From: Rothia nasimurium | GTDB taxonomy: Bacteria > Actinomycetota > Actinomycetes > Actinomycetales > Micrococcaceae | DNA length: 64,000 bases | Assembly: GCF_004569295.1 (NCBI RefSeq) | Contig: NZ_SPQC01000004.1 | Span: 1 to 64,000, forward strand | Reading direction: 5' to 3' | Shown: positions 1 to 7,214 of the stretch, piece after piece | Position numbering within the stretch: position 1 is the first letter of the stretch | Layout: every line of letters starts with the position of its first letter | Notes under the pieces: generated by a model | Seen by the model: only the letters and a program-made list of their open reading frames with translations | Told to the model about the DNA's origin: nothing | Databases searched by the model: none | Translations under genes and position numbers: made by a program

Positions 1-90
1 GCAGACCGCACAGCACAGCAAGAGATTATCGACATTGCCAAGGCACTATCGGGCGTAGGAGGACTACAAGCGTGCGGAATCGTTATTTAG
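1..90 (+). CDS. C-terminal fragment of an unidentified protein
   Basis: An open frame enters from the left edge and ends in TAG at 88-90, giving 29 residues ending in LQACGIVI. The next gene starts inside it at 72, so the two look translationally coupled. The fragment is too short to assign a family. Confidence 0.5.
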   Translation, partial: ADRTAQQEIIDIAKALSGVGGLQACGIVI

Positions 91-419
91 GACAGCATCG
101 AACCCAGCGAACTCTCTCTTACATAGCTATGATTTTGGCAGGAATAGCTCTTATACAGGGTGAAGGTCTCCAAAATTTTCAACTTCTAGGAGTTGCACTA
201 GGACTCGGGGGTATCGCAGGGATTATTTCAGAAATCCGTGACACCATTCTCCACCAACACCCTAACCGTGGGGCTGACGCCGCCCCCCCCGCGCAAGCTC
301 CGCGCTTGACCGGCTGCCGCACAAAACCCCCGCCCTCTTTGACGCGCAGAGCGCGACAAAGAGGGCGGGGGTTTGCTTGCCCCAGGACCCCGTGGGCAAG
401 TGAGGCAGTGATTGGGTAA
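72..419 (+). CDS. small membrane protein, 115 aa, of the mobile element
   Basis: GTG start with a strong Shine-Dalgarno (AGGAGG at about 58-63). Two hydrophobic segments are visible (about residues 15-31 and 36-55), then a polar tail. From about residue 70 the frame reads through an 18-bp perfect inverted repeat, so the Pro/Arg-rich C-terminus is unlikely to be a folded domain. It is convergent with the minus-strand genes that follow. No family recognised; a two-helix membrane protein encoded by an integrative element is the most that can be said. Confidence 0.55.
   Translation: MRNRYLGQHRTQRTLSYIAMILAGIALIQGEGLQNFQLLGVALGLGGIAGIISEIRDTILHQHPNRGADAAPPAQAPRLTGCRTKPPPSLTRRARQRGRGFACPRTPWASEAVIG
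324..374. terminator. 18-bp perfect inverted repeat, probable bidirectional terminator
   Basis: Arms at 324-341 and 357-374 are exact reverse complements, flanked by AAA and TTT, with a GC-rich loop. The repeat lies between convergent transcription units but inside the 3' part of the preceding reading frame. Confidence 0.7.
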
Positions 420-501
420 AGGGCTACAGTTCTAGAGATGCAGGACAGGGCAGCGTGTGCCGACCTAGACCACAAGTAAGAGGTCTACCACCGCAGAAAA
501 T

Positions 502-906
502 CTAGATACTCCAGCGCCCTGGACCCTTACCATCACGTACCTGCACCCAACGAAAGAAGATAAGCACCACCGCATAGAGCACAAACGCGAAAAACTGGTA
601 CTGAGTTACCTTTTCAAAGAAGGGCACCAGAAACGAGCTGCCAATACTAGCAGAGAACCGCATTGCCAGCACTACCAGACCTGCAAAGGAAACAGCCCAA
701 GGAATAAAAATTCGGGTAACGAACCAGATGAGATGGTCAGCTAGTGTCAGCTGCCCAGTAGCAGGAACCTGCCCCACACCAGATGGTAGTGACTGGGACA
801 CTGAGGCAGCAGGGTCTTGACTCTCTTCAGGCTTAACACCATTGCGGTAGTCCTCAAGGGACTTCCTAAAAACGCTGACCTCTTGATTCTTGTCCTGTTC
901 ATTCAC
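502..906 (-). CDS. hypothetical membrane protein, 134 aa
   Basis: GTG start at 906 with AGGAAGAG about 8 nt upstream. The first ~55 residues are polar; two hydrophobic segments follow at about 57-82 and 98-118 and a short basic tail. It is the most promoter-distal gene of the minus-strand series that starts with the XRE regulator near 6.7 kb. No family recognised. Its place beside a DUF2637 protein and a sigma-like protein suggests an accessory function of the element, which is inference only. Confidence 0.6.
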   Translation of the reverse strand: MNEQDKNQEVSVFRKSLEDYRNGVKPEESQDPAASVSQSLPSGVGQVPATGQLTLADHLIWFVTRIFIPWAVSFAGLVVLAMRFSASIGSSFLVPFFEKVTQYQFFAFVLYAVVLIFFRWVQVRDGKGPGRWSI

Positions 907-1064
907 GATTAAATCTCTTCCTACTCTTTACTTAATTACTCAACACCACCAGCAGGAACACTTCAGGAAAGCTACTATGCTCCACCTTGTTATCCGCCCT
1001 GATACCAGGTGCTGGTTTTAGTGTCTTATCTACAAAAATCTCTATCTGTGATAAAAATACCGTA

Positions 1065-1904
1065 TTACTGCGTGAGGTCGTTACCAGCTTCAAGCACGGT
1101 TTTTGCTACTGCGCATAGACGCTCAAACCTAGCCACCGCGTGCCGTACTGTCACCGGAGCATATCCAGTTGCCTCCGCCACTTTCTGAACCAAAGTATCA
1201 CGCTCTACAGCAAAAGCCCCCACACCCATCACCGCCAAAGGAATAATCCGCAACCACGTACGCTCCATATCATTCTCACCATCCTGCGGGAAACAAGCCA
1301 GAACCTCCCTCACCGTCACCGGCGCGTCCTTATCCACCCGCTCATAATGCCCTTTCAAGGCCCGGTCTACCACCCGCGCTATCTCCTGAACATTCCGATG
1401 AGACTCCCTCAAGGCTGCAACTTCCAACCCCATACGAGAAGCAGCCACCGAAGCCTGCCCCTCATAATCACGAATCAAACTCAACGACCGGGCATAGAGC
1501 TGAGGCTCAACAGCCAGCTTGACCACCTTCAAAACATGAGAAATATTAACGGCAGTATCTAGCCGGGCAATCACACCATCAGCAATATCATCAGCCACGG
1601 TATGCATGTAACTCGATACCACCTGGGAGTCCCCGTAGGCCTTGTACTCCAAAAGAGTCTGACGGTTCTTCTGCCTCAGATATGCCCGAGCTTGACGCTG
1701 AGCGATACCAGTAATCCACTGCGCGAAAGACCCAAGGGTAGGGTCAAAGCGATCATAGCCGTCCTTGGCTGCCAAGTAGATATCTTGATGAACATCATCA
1801 ACTGCCCCCTGATGAGAGGGGCCAAGGATGCGCGCTATGACAGGACGTGTTTTCTGCCAGGCAGTCAGATTTTCTTCACCCCAGCTAAGGTTGCGAGGTT
1901 CCAT
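1065..1904 (-). CDS. sigma-70-like factor of the mobile element, 279 aa
   Basis: Residues about 38-85 match sigma-70 region 2: VDDVHQDIYLAAKDGYDRFD, then GSFAQWITGIAQRQARAYLR, which resembles the helices that bind core polymerase and the -10 element. The C-terminal part ends in a possible HTH (VAEATGYAPVTVRHAVARFE). ATG at 1904 is preferred over GTG at 1922 because AAAGGG lies 9 nt before the ATG. ECF-type sigma factors are usually under 200 aa, so about 80 extra residues lie between the recognisable segments. It may direct transcription of element genes; an alternative is a DNA-binding protein with only sigma-like folds. Confidence 0.7.
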   Translation of the reverse strand: MEPRNLSWGEENLTAWQKTRPVIARILGPSHQGAVDDVHQDIYLAAKDGYDRFDPTLGSFAQWITGIAQRQARAYLRQKNRQTLLEYKAYGDSQVVSSYMHTVADDIADGVIARLDTAVNISHVLKVVKLAVEPQLYARSLSLIRDYEGQASVAASRMGLEVAALRESHRNVQEIARVVDRALKGHYERVDKDAPVTVREVLACFPQDGENDMERTWLRIIPLAVMGVGAFAVERDTLVQKVAEATGYAPVTVRHAVARFERLCAVAKTVLEAGNDLTQ

Positions 1905-2039
1905 GAAGGAGCACCCTTTCACTCACTCAAGATTATTTCAGGTATTTTTTCTAATAAGTGCATAATTCAGGCTTCTAGTGGTGAGAATGCCAGTGGCTCT
2001 TACCCACCCAGCTACCTACCACTAACCGGCCTAGAGACC

Positions 2040-2921
2040 CTACTCGTCAAACAGACCAGGTTCCCACTCTTTCAAAAGCTTCAATTTATTTCGAGCGGTT
2101 TTAGCTGACTTTCCGATAACGGCTGCTGCCTCTACGCCAGTTATTTTCTGCCCGGCTTCCTGCTGAGACCGAACCCACTCCCGCAGTTTCACCACATCCT
2201 CATCCCCGCCCTCGGCCTCATCCTCATGTAGGTTTGCTCCAGCGTCATCTTCTACCATCTCTGGCGAACCTTGAATCTGAGATACCCCAGCAGCTGCCTC
2301 AATAGCGGCCGTAACCTCATTCTTTTCGAGCTCAGCAAATTCTGCCGCACCGGGTACACCGCCAGGGCCCAGAACTTTCTTCTCACCAGCAGCTAGCAGC
2401 TCACGCTCGAACTTTCCTGGGGACAGGCCAGCAGCAGAAGAACTACCCCCATCAGCATCCGCAAAGCTCCGTTCGTCCTCAGGCTTACCAAAAGCCAAAC
2501 GCGATAGCTCCTCAGTGGCGGCAAAAACGCTCAAAGGAGCAGCAGCGGCAATAGCAGCACCAATCCATGACTGAGCAGCAGACTGCCCGCCCCCAACAGT
2601 TAGGGCATGAGCGCCGTTAGCGAACACCGAAATCAAGGTAAAAACCATCAACGTCCCCCAGGTCAGGGCCACAGCCTCACCACGGGCCCGGTGAATCACC
2701 GCCGCCATCGAATAGGCCAAAATCGCGATATCAATAAAAACTGGAACCGTCCACCGCAGCCAGGGCGGCAGCCCCACCCAGGAGGCCACATCATGCAGCC
2801 CATTGAAGGAGACCATAAAGGAGGTCACCCCCAACAGGAGAACCAGCAGGACAGTGAACCAGAGCACAGCCCTGGAGTCCGGATTGATTCTTGCCTGATT
2901 CTTAGTATGAGTATTTTTCAT
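2040..2921 (-). CDS. DUF2637 (Spd-like) membrane protein, 293 aa
   Basis: The N-terminal half has about four hydrophobic helices, with VPVFIDIAILAYSMAA and FAATEELSRL typical of DUF2637, a family found on actinobacterial plasmids, AICEs and phages and often linked to plasmid spread. The C-terminal half is acidic and Glu/Ala-rich (about 165-250) and ends in a short HTH-like segment (TGVEAAAVIGKSAKTARNKL, about 260-280). The membrane-plus-HTH layout is common in this family. The Shine-Dalgarno is weak. Family assignment is confident; a role in conjugal spread is inferred from relatives. Confidence 0.8.
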   Translation of the reverse strand: MKNTHTKNQARINPDSRAVLWFTVLLVLLLGVTSFMVSFNGLHDVASWVGLPPWLRWTVPVFIDIAILAYSMAAVIHRARGEAVALTWGTLMVFTLISVFANGAHALTVGGGQSAAQSWIGAAIAAAAPLSVFAATEELSRLAFGKPEDERSFADADGGSSSAAGLSPGKFERELLAAGEKKVLGPGGVPGAAEFAELEKNEVTAAIEAAAGVSQIQGSPEMVEDDAGANLHEDEAEGGDEDVVKLREWVRSQQEAGQKITGVEAAAVIGKSAKTARNKLKLLKEWEPGLFDE

Positions 2922-3076
2922 AGAAAAGCTGTCTTTTTCTTGTTAGACTGGTGGGGTCAAGAAGAATATGGGTCACGTCACCTTACCCAAGGGCTACGCA
3001 TATTTTTCTTACGTTTTCACTGTGTCCCCTTCCATCCGGAGGAAGGGGGCACTTTCATGGACGGATATACCGATTG

Positions 3077-4006
3077 TTAGCTACGCAGGTGCAGCAGCTG
3101 GGTATCAAGATGAGAGACCACAGTCTCTAGCACATCCGCCACTTTGCTGTCTTGCCCTAAAAGGTCAGGTTCAAGATTCAAGCGCGCCAGCAGGTGAGAG
3201 AGCGACCCTAAACACAGCAAGGTCTGCTCAATAAGGGCATAGGGGTAATCCTGGGAGGCAAAAGGCCCCTTAGCTTCATCCTCAATACCCAGGGCTTTGA
3301 TACTTTCATTCAGGTGCCCCATGATCCCTTGAAGTTCAACAAAGGCAGGCTCACCATCTTGTGCAGCACCTGCTGCTTCTGCCGGCTGTGAACTAGTCTT
3401 CGGGGCTGATGATATACGACCCTGGGGGCCCGGAACTTTCTTCTCAGCAGCAGGGGGTTTCTCCCGCTTCTTCTGTGGTTTCAAGGAGCCGATACCGACC
3501 TCAACGGCAGGGGTATCAAGCAGCTCATCGGGCAGGTCAAAAAGCTCCCCACCAGGGCCAGAGCTCCCATGAGGTTCTGCCTCCTCTTCTTGCCTGTAGC
3601 TACGCACCCGCCCATCTAAGCCAAGGACAGGGATCTCTTCAAGCTCCCCTGTCTCTTTGGCCTGTTTCAAGGTACGGCTGACGGTATCTTTAGACAGACC
3701 GGTTGCTGCAGCGATAGCCCTTGTGCTCATCCCGGCTTGATAGTAGCCAGCTAACACACCGGCGCGCTCTTCTTTCAGTGGGCCAAGTTTCAAATCAGCG
3801 AACTCACCTGCCACATACTCATTCCAAGACTCATAACCAAGAGAGAGCCAGACCTTTTTGCGGAAGGCTTCAATCATCATCTCTTGGATACCGGTCAGTG
3901 AGTCACGTAGTTTTTGGGTGATTTCTTGTGCTTCGTGTCGGCCCGCAATCTCAAGGGCCTGCGGGCTACCGGGTAGCGGTTCTAGGGTGTGCGATTCAGC
4001 TGCCAT
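3077..4006 (-). CDS. HTH DNA-binding protein of the mobile element, 309 aa
   Basis: Residues about 45-105 carry the pattern SLGYESWNEYVAGEF, then AGYYQAGMSTRAIAAATGLS and KDTVSRTLKQ, a helix-turn-helix of the kind seen in actinobacterial plasmid regulators. The rest is low-complexity (Pro/Ala/Glu) with a helical C-terminal segment rich in Leu (NESIKALGI through LLHLRS) that could mediate oligomerisation. ATG at 4006 is chosen because it follows the upstream stop by 19 nt and has AGGA upstream. The first ~100 residues resemble the protein at 4743-5090. ParB-like partition and regulatory roles are both possible. Confidence 0.65.
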   Translation of the reverse strand: MAAESHTLEPLPGSPQALEIAGRHEAQEITQKLRDSLTGIQEMMIEAFRKKVWLSLGYESWNEYVAGEFADLKLGPLKEERAGVLAGYYQAGMSTRAIAAATGLSKDTVSRTLKQAKETGELEEIPVLGLDGRVRSYRQEEEAEPHGSSGPGGELFDLPDELLDTPAVEVGIGSLKPQKKREKPPAAEKKVPGPQGRISSAPKTSSQPAEAAGAAQDGEPAFVELQGIMGHLNESIKALGIEDEAKGPFASQDYPYALIEQTLLCLGSLSHLLARLNLEPDLLGQDSKVADVLETVVSHLDTQLLHLRS

Positions 4007-4025
4007 GCTCTTTTTTTCCTGTCCT

Positions 4026-4589
4026 TTACGCCTCAGTGGCCTTGCCAGACACACCAAGCGAAGCTGTACCCAAGGGGGCAGATTCAGTAACCCGAGATGA
4101 GCGCGAAATCTTGAAAATCCTACGGGTACACATCACGGCTGCGAATGCACTGTAGCAGCAGGCCATATAGAACATAGTCATCAGGATGATCTCGATGTTT
4201 TGCTCTGAGAGGGATTCAACGTAGCCAGGGTCCCCGGTGATGGCAGCAAACAGAGGCGGGATAATGAAGGGGCCTGCTGCAAGGGTGTAGGTGGCAAAAG
4301 CAAGGACCTTGAAGAGGGATTTTCCTAGTTCTTTGAATACTGCTATCAGGGTTGTAAGCCTGTGTTGCTCTTCGGTGAGATTGGCTGGCTGATTGTCCCA
4401 GGGGTCGCATTCTTCATACTCGTTTCCGGTGTATCGATCCCAGGTAATGACGGCCTTTTCTTGAGGAGTTGTCTTATCTTCATCCAGGTGAAGACTGAGA
4501 TCTTGCGCGCCGGTCACAGGCGCTTTGTCGAAGATCTCTTCGACGTTGAAGTGCTTACCGATGGGGGTTTCTTTGTGGGGTGTGGGCAT
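4026..4589 (-). CDS. hypothetical membrane protein, 187 aa
   Basis: A polar N-terminus of about 85 residues is followed by two hydrophobic segments (about 94-118, LAFATYTLAAGPFIIPPLFA, and 132-154, IILMTMFYMACCYSAFAAVM) and a basic Ser-rich tail. The translation start has AAAGGA upstream. It sits between the two related HTH genes in the same operon. No family recognised. Confidence 0.6.
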   Translation of the reverse strand: MPTPHKETPIGKHFNVEEIFDKAPVTGAQDLSLHLDEDKTTPQEKAVITWDRYTGNEYEECDPWDNQPANLTEEQHRLTTLIAVFKELGKSLFKVLAFATYTLAAGPFIIPPLFAAITGDPGYVESLSEQNIEIILMTMFYMACCYSAFAAVMCTRRIFKISRSSRVTESAPLGTASLGVSGKATEA

Positions 4590-4742
4590 GATTTTTCTTG
4601 TCCTTTCTGTGTTTGATAAGGCATAACGGCGAGGGAACGTTATGTACGCTGTGGTTTTATATTGTTCCGTTACGTTGTGTTCTATGGTGTTGTGTTTTGT
4701 TGTTTTCTATTCTGTGCTGTTTGGCTTATCCGCCAGGTGCCC

Positions 4743-5090
4743 CTACCGGCCAGCCAGTTCAGCTACCCGCTCTTCTGCCAGGCCGGTAATCATGGCGATG
4801 GCTTGTACGCCCATGCCGTAGGAGGCGTAGAAGGCGATAGCCTCGGCCTGCTTTTCCGGGCGTGGAGTCAATTCCAGGGACATGAATTCGCACTCGAGAT
4901 AGTCCTCAAAGGAGTCGTAGTCCAGGATTTCCCAGGTTCGAGCCAGGTAGGCCAGTACCGGCAGCATGGAGGTGCCTGTGTAGTAGATTCCGCCGCGTAG
5001 TTCACTATGTAGGCGCAGGGCTTCGTCATGGTTCAGGTGTGCGGAGGTCCAGGTGCTGGTGGCAGTAGTGGTGGTTGTGGGTGTGGTCAT
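4743..5090 (-). CDS. small HTH-like protein, 115 aa, related to the 309-aa element protein
   Basis: ATG at 5090 has AAAGGA 8 nt upstream; an upstream in-frame start at 5138 has no such site. After a Thr-rich N-terminus the sequence DYDSFEDYLECEFMSLELTP and FYASYGMGVQAIAMITGLAE parallels the first ~100 residues of the 309-aa protein (Y-E-S-W-N-E-Y...EF...L-x-L-x-P, then AGM..RAIA..TGL). It stops right after the HTH, so it could compete for the same operator. The paralogy is visible; the regulatory role is inferred. Confidence 0.65.
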   Translation of the reverse strand: MTTPTTTTTATSTWTSAHLNHDEALRLHSELRGGIYYTGTSMLPVLAYLARTWEILDYDSFEDYLECEFMSLELTPRPEKQAEAIAFYASYGMGVQAIAMITGLAEERVAELAGR

Positions 5091-5225
5091 GGTGGGTGTC
5101 CTTTGTGTGAGTGGTGGCACGAAGTGGAAAAATCTCAAGAAATCTTATTTTCTCTTCTAAGTGCCTATTTTTGTTGCGGTGGTGTCATCACCCCAGGGAG
5201 AGGGTTTAGCGCCTTAGAGGGGCGC

Positions 5226-6494
5226 TTATGGCCTTATGAGGGGTATGCCTGCGCCTAATGGTGGGTCTTCTTTCAGGGTCCGCGCCACCGGGAGGCTGTT
5301 TTGGGACTCTTCCAGGGCTGCCATGCGTGGATTGGAACAAACTGGGCAAGCGGCGGAAGTGTATTCGCGGTTGTGCAGCTGGCACCAGGAGGGCTTGACC
5401 CGCTTGGGTGCGCCGGAGGTAGCACCAGTTGCAGCAGGGTCTTGAGTCTCAGCAAGGGTGGCTTGAGCCAGTGAGAGCAGCTCGTAGAACTCTTTGGTGA
5501 TGCAGGAGTAGGCGAATCGCTGGGGGCTACGCACAGGCTGGGTGGCGCGGGAGAAGACGATGGTAATCATCTGGGCCAGTAGCTTTTCGCTGATGCCGGT
5601 GGTCTCTAGCAGGGCCTGGTGCAATTCCTGGCGGAGAGTGGCGTGGTTGACCCCGCGGGTAATCCAAGCCGGGGAAGCGGAAGCAGGTGACTGCGGGGCA
5701 GGGTCAGCTGGCTCCGAGGCAGCCGGTGTTGCCATAGCTGGGTTCGAGGTAGGTGCATCAGGGGCGATTGGCTCAGGGCTGATTGGCTCGGAGGCAGTCG
5801 GTGAGAATTTTTCTTCGAGATTCCCCCGGCCGGTCAGTCCGTCAGTCTGCGAGTTATCCACGGAGGCGGGTTCTTTAACCGACTGACTGACTGATGGGTT
5901 ATTTAAAGGGTTAAGACGCGCGCATGTTCCTTTTAAGGCAATCGGTTTTTCATGACCATTTTTGTCCGGTAAGACGTCCGTTTTTGTCCGGTAAGACATC
6001 GGATTTGTCTCACTATATGACTTACCGGACAAATTGTCCCCTAAATCCTGACTAGGGGAAACTCTTTTACCGGACAATTTGTCCGGTAAGACATTTTCAA
6101 AGTTATCCACAGGCTTGTTGAGAAGAAATGGGTTAGGGAGTTGGCCTGGAACGTCATCCTCAGAGTCATACACTTGGACGCCCTCCACGCCCCGAACATT
6201 TAGAAAAATAACGTCGATTGCCCTACCGCGCGACCACTTACGCTGGCGGCGCCCAGTCATCATGTAATTCTCTTCAACCAGCACATTGATGTGGCGCCGC
6301 AGAACGCGAGCTGCATTATCAATCTCTTCTGGGCCCGCCGTTTCATCAATCCCTGCAACTTTCATAGCCAGCTTGGAACGCCCCAGGAAGACCATTCCTT
6401 GATCGTTTGATTCATCTGCAAGAGCCATCAGCGCGAGTTTTGGCCCAGCCTTGAGAGGCTGCTTCCATGCCCAATCTTGAATTTTGTTGGACAT
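5226..6494 (-). CDS. replication initiator-like protein, 422 aa, with winged-helix N-terminus and zinc-ribbon-like C-terminus
   Basis: The N-terminus (WAWKQPLKAGPKLALMALAD, then a second helix region to about residue 110) matches winged-helix replication proteins of actinobacterial plasmids and phages. The middle (about 115-265) is a linker rich in repeats, and its DNA contains iterons and a DnaA box. Residues about 280-345 form a helical domain. The C-terminus WCQLHNREYTSAACPVC is a C-H-C-C zinc-ribbon-like motif. The start overlaps the upstream XRE stop by one base (TAATG), so translation is probably coupled. An origin inside the initiator gene recalls the lambda O gene. The assignment as Rep rests on domain type and iterons. 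Confidence 0.7.
   Translation of the reverse strand: MSNKIQDWAWKQPLKAGPKLALMALADESNDQGMVFLGRSKLAMKVAGIDETAGPEEIDNAARVLRRHINVLVEENYMMTGRRQRKWSRGRAIDVIFLNVRGVEGVQVYDSEDDVPGQLPNPFLLNKPVDNFENVLPDKLSGKRVSPSQDLGDNLSGKSYSETNPMSYRTKTDVLPDKNGHEKPIALKGTCARLNPLNNPSVSQSVKEPASVDNSQTDGLTGRGNLEEKFSPTASEPISPEPIAPDAPTSNPAMATPAASEPADPAPQSPASASPAWITRGVNHATLRQELHQALLETTGISEKLLAQMITIVFSRATQPVRSPQRFAYSCITKEFYELLSLAQATLAETQDPAATGATSGAPKRVKPSWCQLHNREYTSAACPVCSNPRMAALEESQNSLPVARTLKEDPPLGAGIPLIRP
5959..6092. repeat. iteron cluster, putative element origin inside the rep gene
   Basis: The core TTACCGGACAA/TTGTCCGGTAA occurs five times. Direct copies TTTTTGTCCGGTAAGAC lie at 5959-5975 and 5981-5997 (22-bp period), an inverted copy at 6019-6033, and an 11-1-11 palindrome at 6067-6089. 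The 22-bp period shifts reading frame, so the same DNA word is read as S-Y-R-T-K and L-P-D-K. This shows selection on DNA rather than protein. Confidence 0.75.
6103..6111 (+). promoter_or_regulatory. consensus DnaA box beside the iterons
   Basis: TTATCCACA is an exact DnaA box 14 bp from the last iteron. A near match, TTATCCACG, lies at 5853-5861 on the other side of the repeat cluster, with an AT-rich stretch (about 5895-5915) between it and the iterons. Confidence 0.6.
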
Positions 6495-6730
6495 TAGCTA
6501 GCCACCGCCTTTGCGAAGGCAGGTGCGGGAGCTACAAGCACTTCAATGGGCACGTCAAGAAGCAGGGCAATTTTCTCCAGTTCACTGATCTTGAACTCGA
6601 TTTTCTCGTTCATGCGGCGACTAACAGCAGCGGATGAAATCCCTAAAATTTGAGCAATGTCATGGCTTGTTACCCCGCGTCGTGAGGCTTCAGCTCTAAC
6701 GTTGGTGGCGACGGTTTTTGTGTAGGTCAT
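6494..6730 (-). CDS. XRE-family HTH regulator, 78 aa
   Basis: Cro/C1-type helix-turn-helix: ASRRGVTSHDIAQILGISSA followed by AVSRRMNEKIEFKISELEKI. It is the first gene of the minus-strand element operon and overlaps rep by one base. ATG at 6730 lies exactly 7 nt after a -10-like TAGTTT, which implies a leaderless message; an upstream TTG (6766) would overlap the -35. It faces a second XRE gene across a 112-bp divergent region, an arrangement like a phage or ICE switch. Confidence 0.75.
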   Translation of the reverse strand: MTYTKTVATNVRAEASRRGVTSHDIAQILGISSAAVSRRMNEKIEFKISELEKIALLLDVPIEVLVAPAPAFAKAVAS

Positions 6731-6842
6731 GAGGTTAAAACTACAGATAAAGATTCTCTTTTTCAAGCCTTATTCTTGCTCTTCACGCAAGTTTTAGATG
6801 TGAATGATTGACTATTTACTCCAAAGGGGATAGATTGGAGGC
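6731..6842. promoter_or_regulatory. divergent promoter/operator region between two XRE genes
   Basis: Minus strand: TTGAAA (6766-6761), 17-bp spacer, TAGTTT (6743-6738), 7 nt, ATG. Plus strand: TTGACT (6808-6813), 17-bp spacer, TAGATT (6831-6836), 6 nt, ATG. Both messages should begin at or next to the start codon. Between them lie dyads CTTGC...GCAAG (6775-6791) and TTCAC...GTGAA (6782-6804), candidate operators. Confidence 0.6.
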
Positions 6843-7214
6843 ATGAACAAGCAGTTGCTCACTCCGCGCCAGGCGCTGGCCCAAGAAGTAAGAGTATGGA
6901 TGTCTCGTGCAGGCATGAAACAATCTGAGCTTGCTGAGCTTCTTGGCGTAAGCCTTGGTGCAGCTTCACGCAAATATAACGGTTCCAGTGTCTTCACTTT
7001 TGAAGAACTACTAGCTATTGCTGGCCATATGGATATTTCCCTAGGCGAGCTTCTAGGTGCTGGGATTCTTAATGCCAGAATCCCCAAGTCAGAAGTGCTC
7101 GTAGGCAACGGAAAAGGGCAAAAAAATGCCCCGGTCGGTTTTATACCGAACGGAGCGTCTTATGAGGTGGCTTTGGTCGACTCAGAACTCAAAACACAAA
7201 GTAATCGCGTTTAA
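6843..7214 (+). CDS. XRE-family HTH regulator, 123 aa, possible repressor of the element
   Basis: N-terminal Cro/C1-type HTH: MSRAGMKQSELAELLGVSLG then AASRKYNGSSVFTFEELLAI. The C-terminal ~45 residues (about 80-123) are not recognised. Divergent from the other XRE gene with mirror-image promoters. GGAGG lies one base before ATG, too close to act as a Shine-Dalgarno. The 3' end overlaps the end of the convergent glycosyltransferase by 26 nt, so the gene sits exactly at the element/chromosome junction. A C1-like maintenance role is inferred from position. Confidence 0.75.
   Translation: MNKQLLTPRQALAQEVRVWMSRAGMKQSELAELLGVSLGAASRKYNGSSVFTFEELLAIAGHMDISLGELLGAGILNARIPKSEVLVGNGKGQKNAPVGFIPNGASYEVALVDSELKTQSNRV

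Noticed and set aside
5959-6092. Repeats resembling a short CRISPR-like array
   Set aside because: Units are 17-22 bp in mixed orientation without unique spacers and lie inside a coding gene; they fit iterons.
1-7214. Transposase or integrase gene of the element
   Set aside because: None of the frames shows DDE, tyrosine- or serine-recombinase motifs; such a gene must lie outside the window if present.
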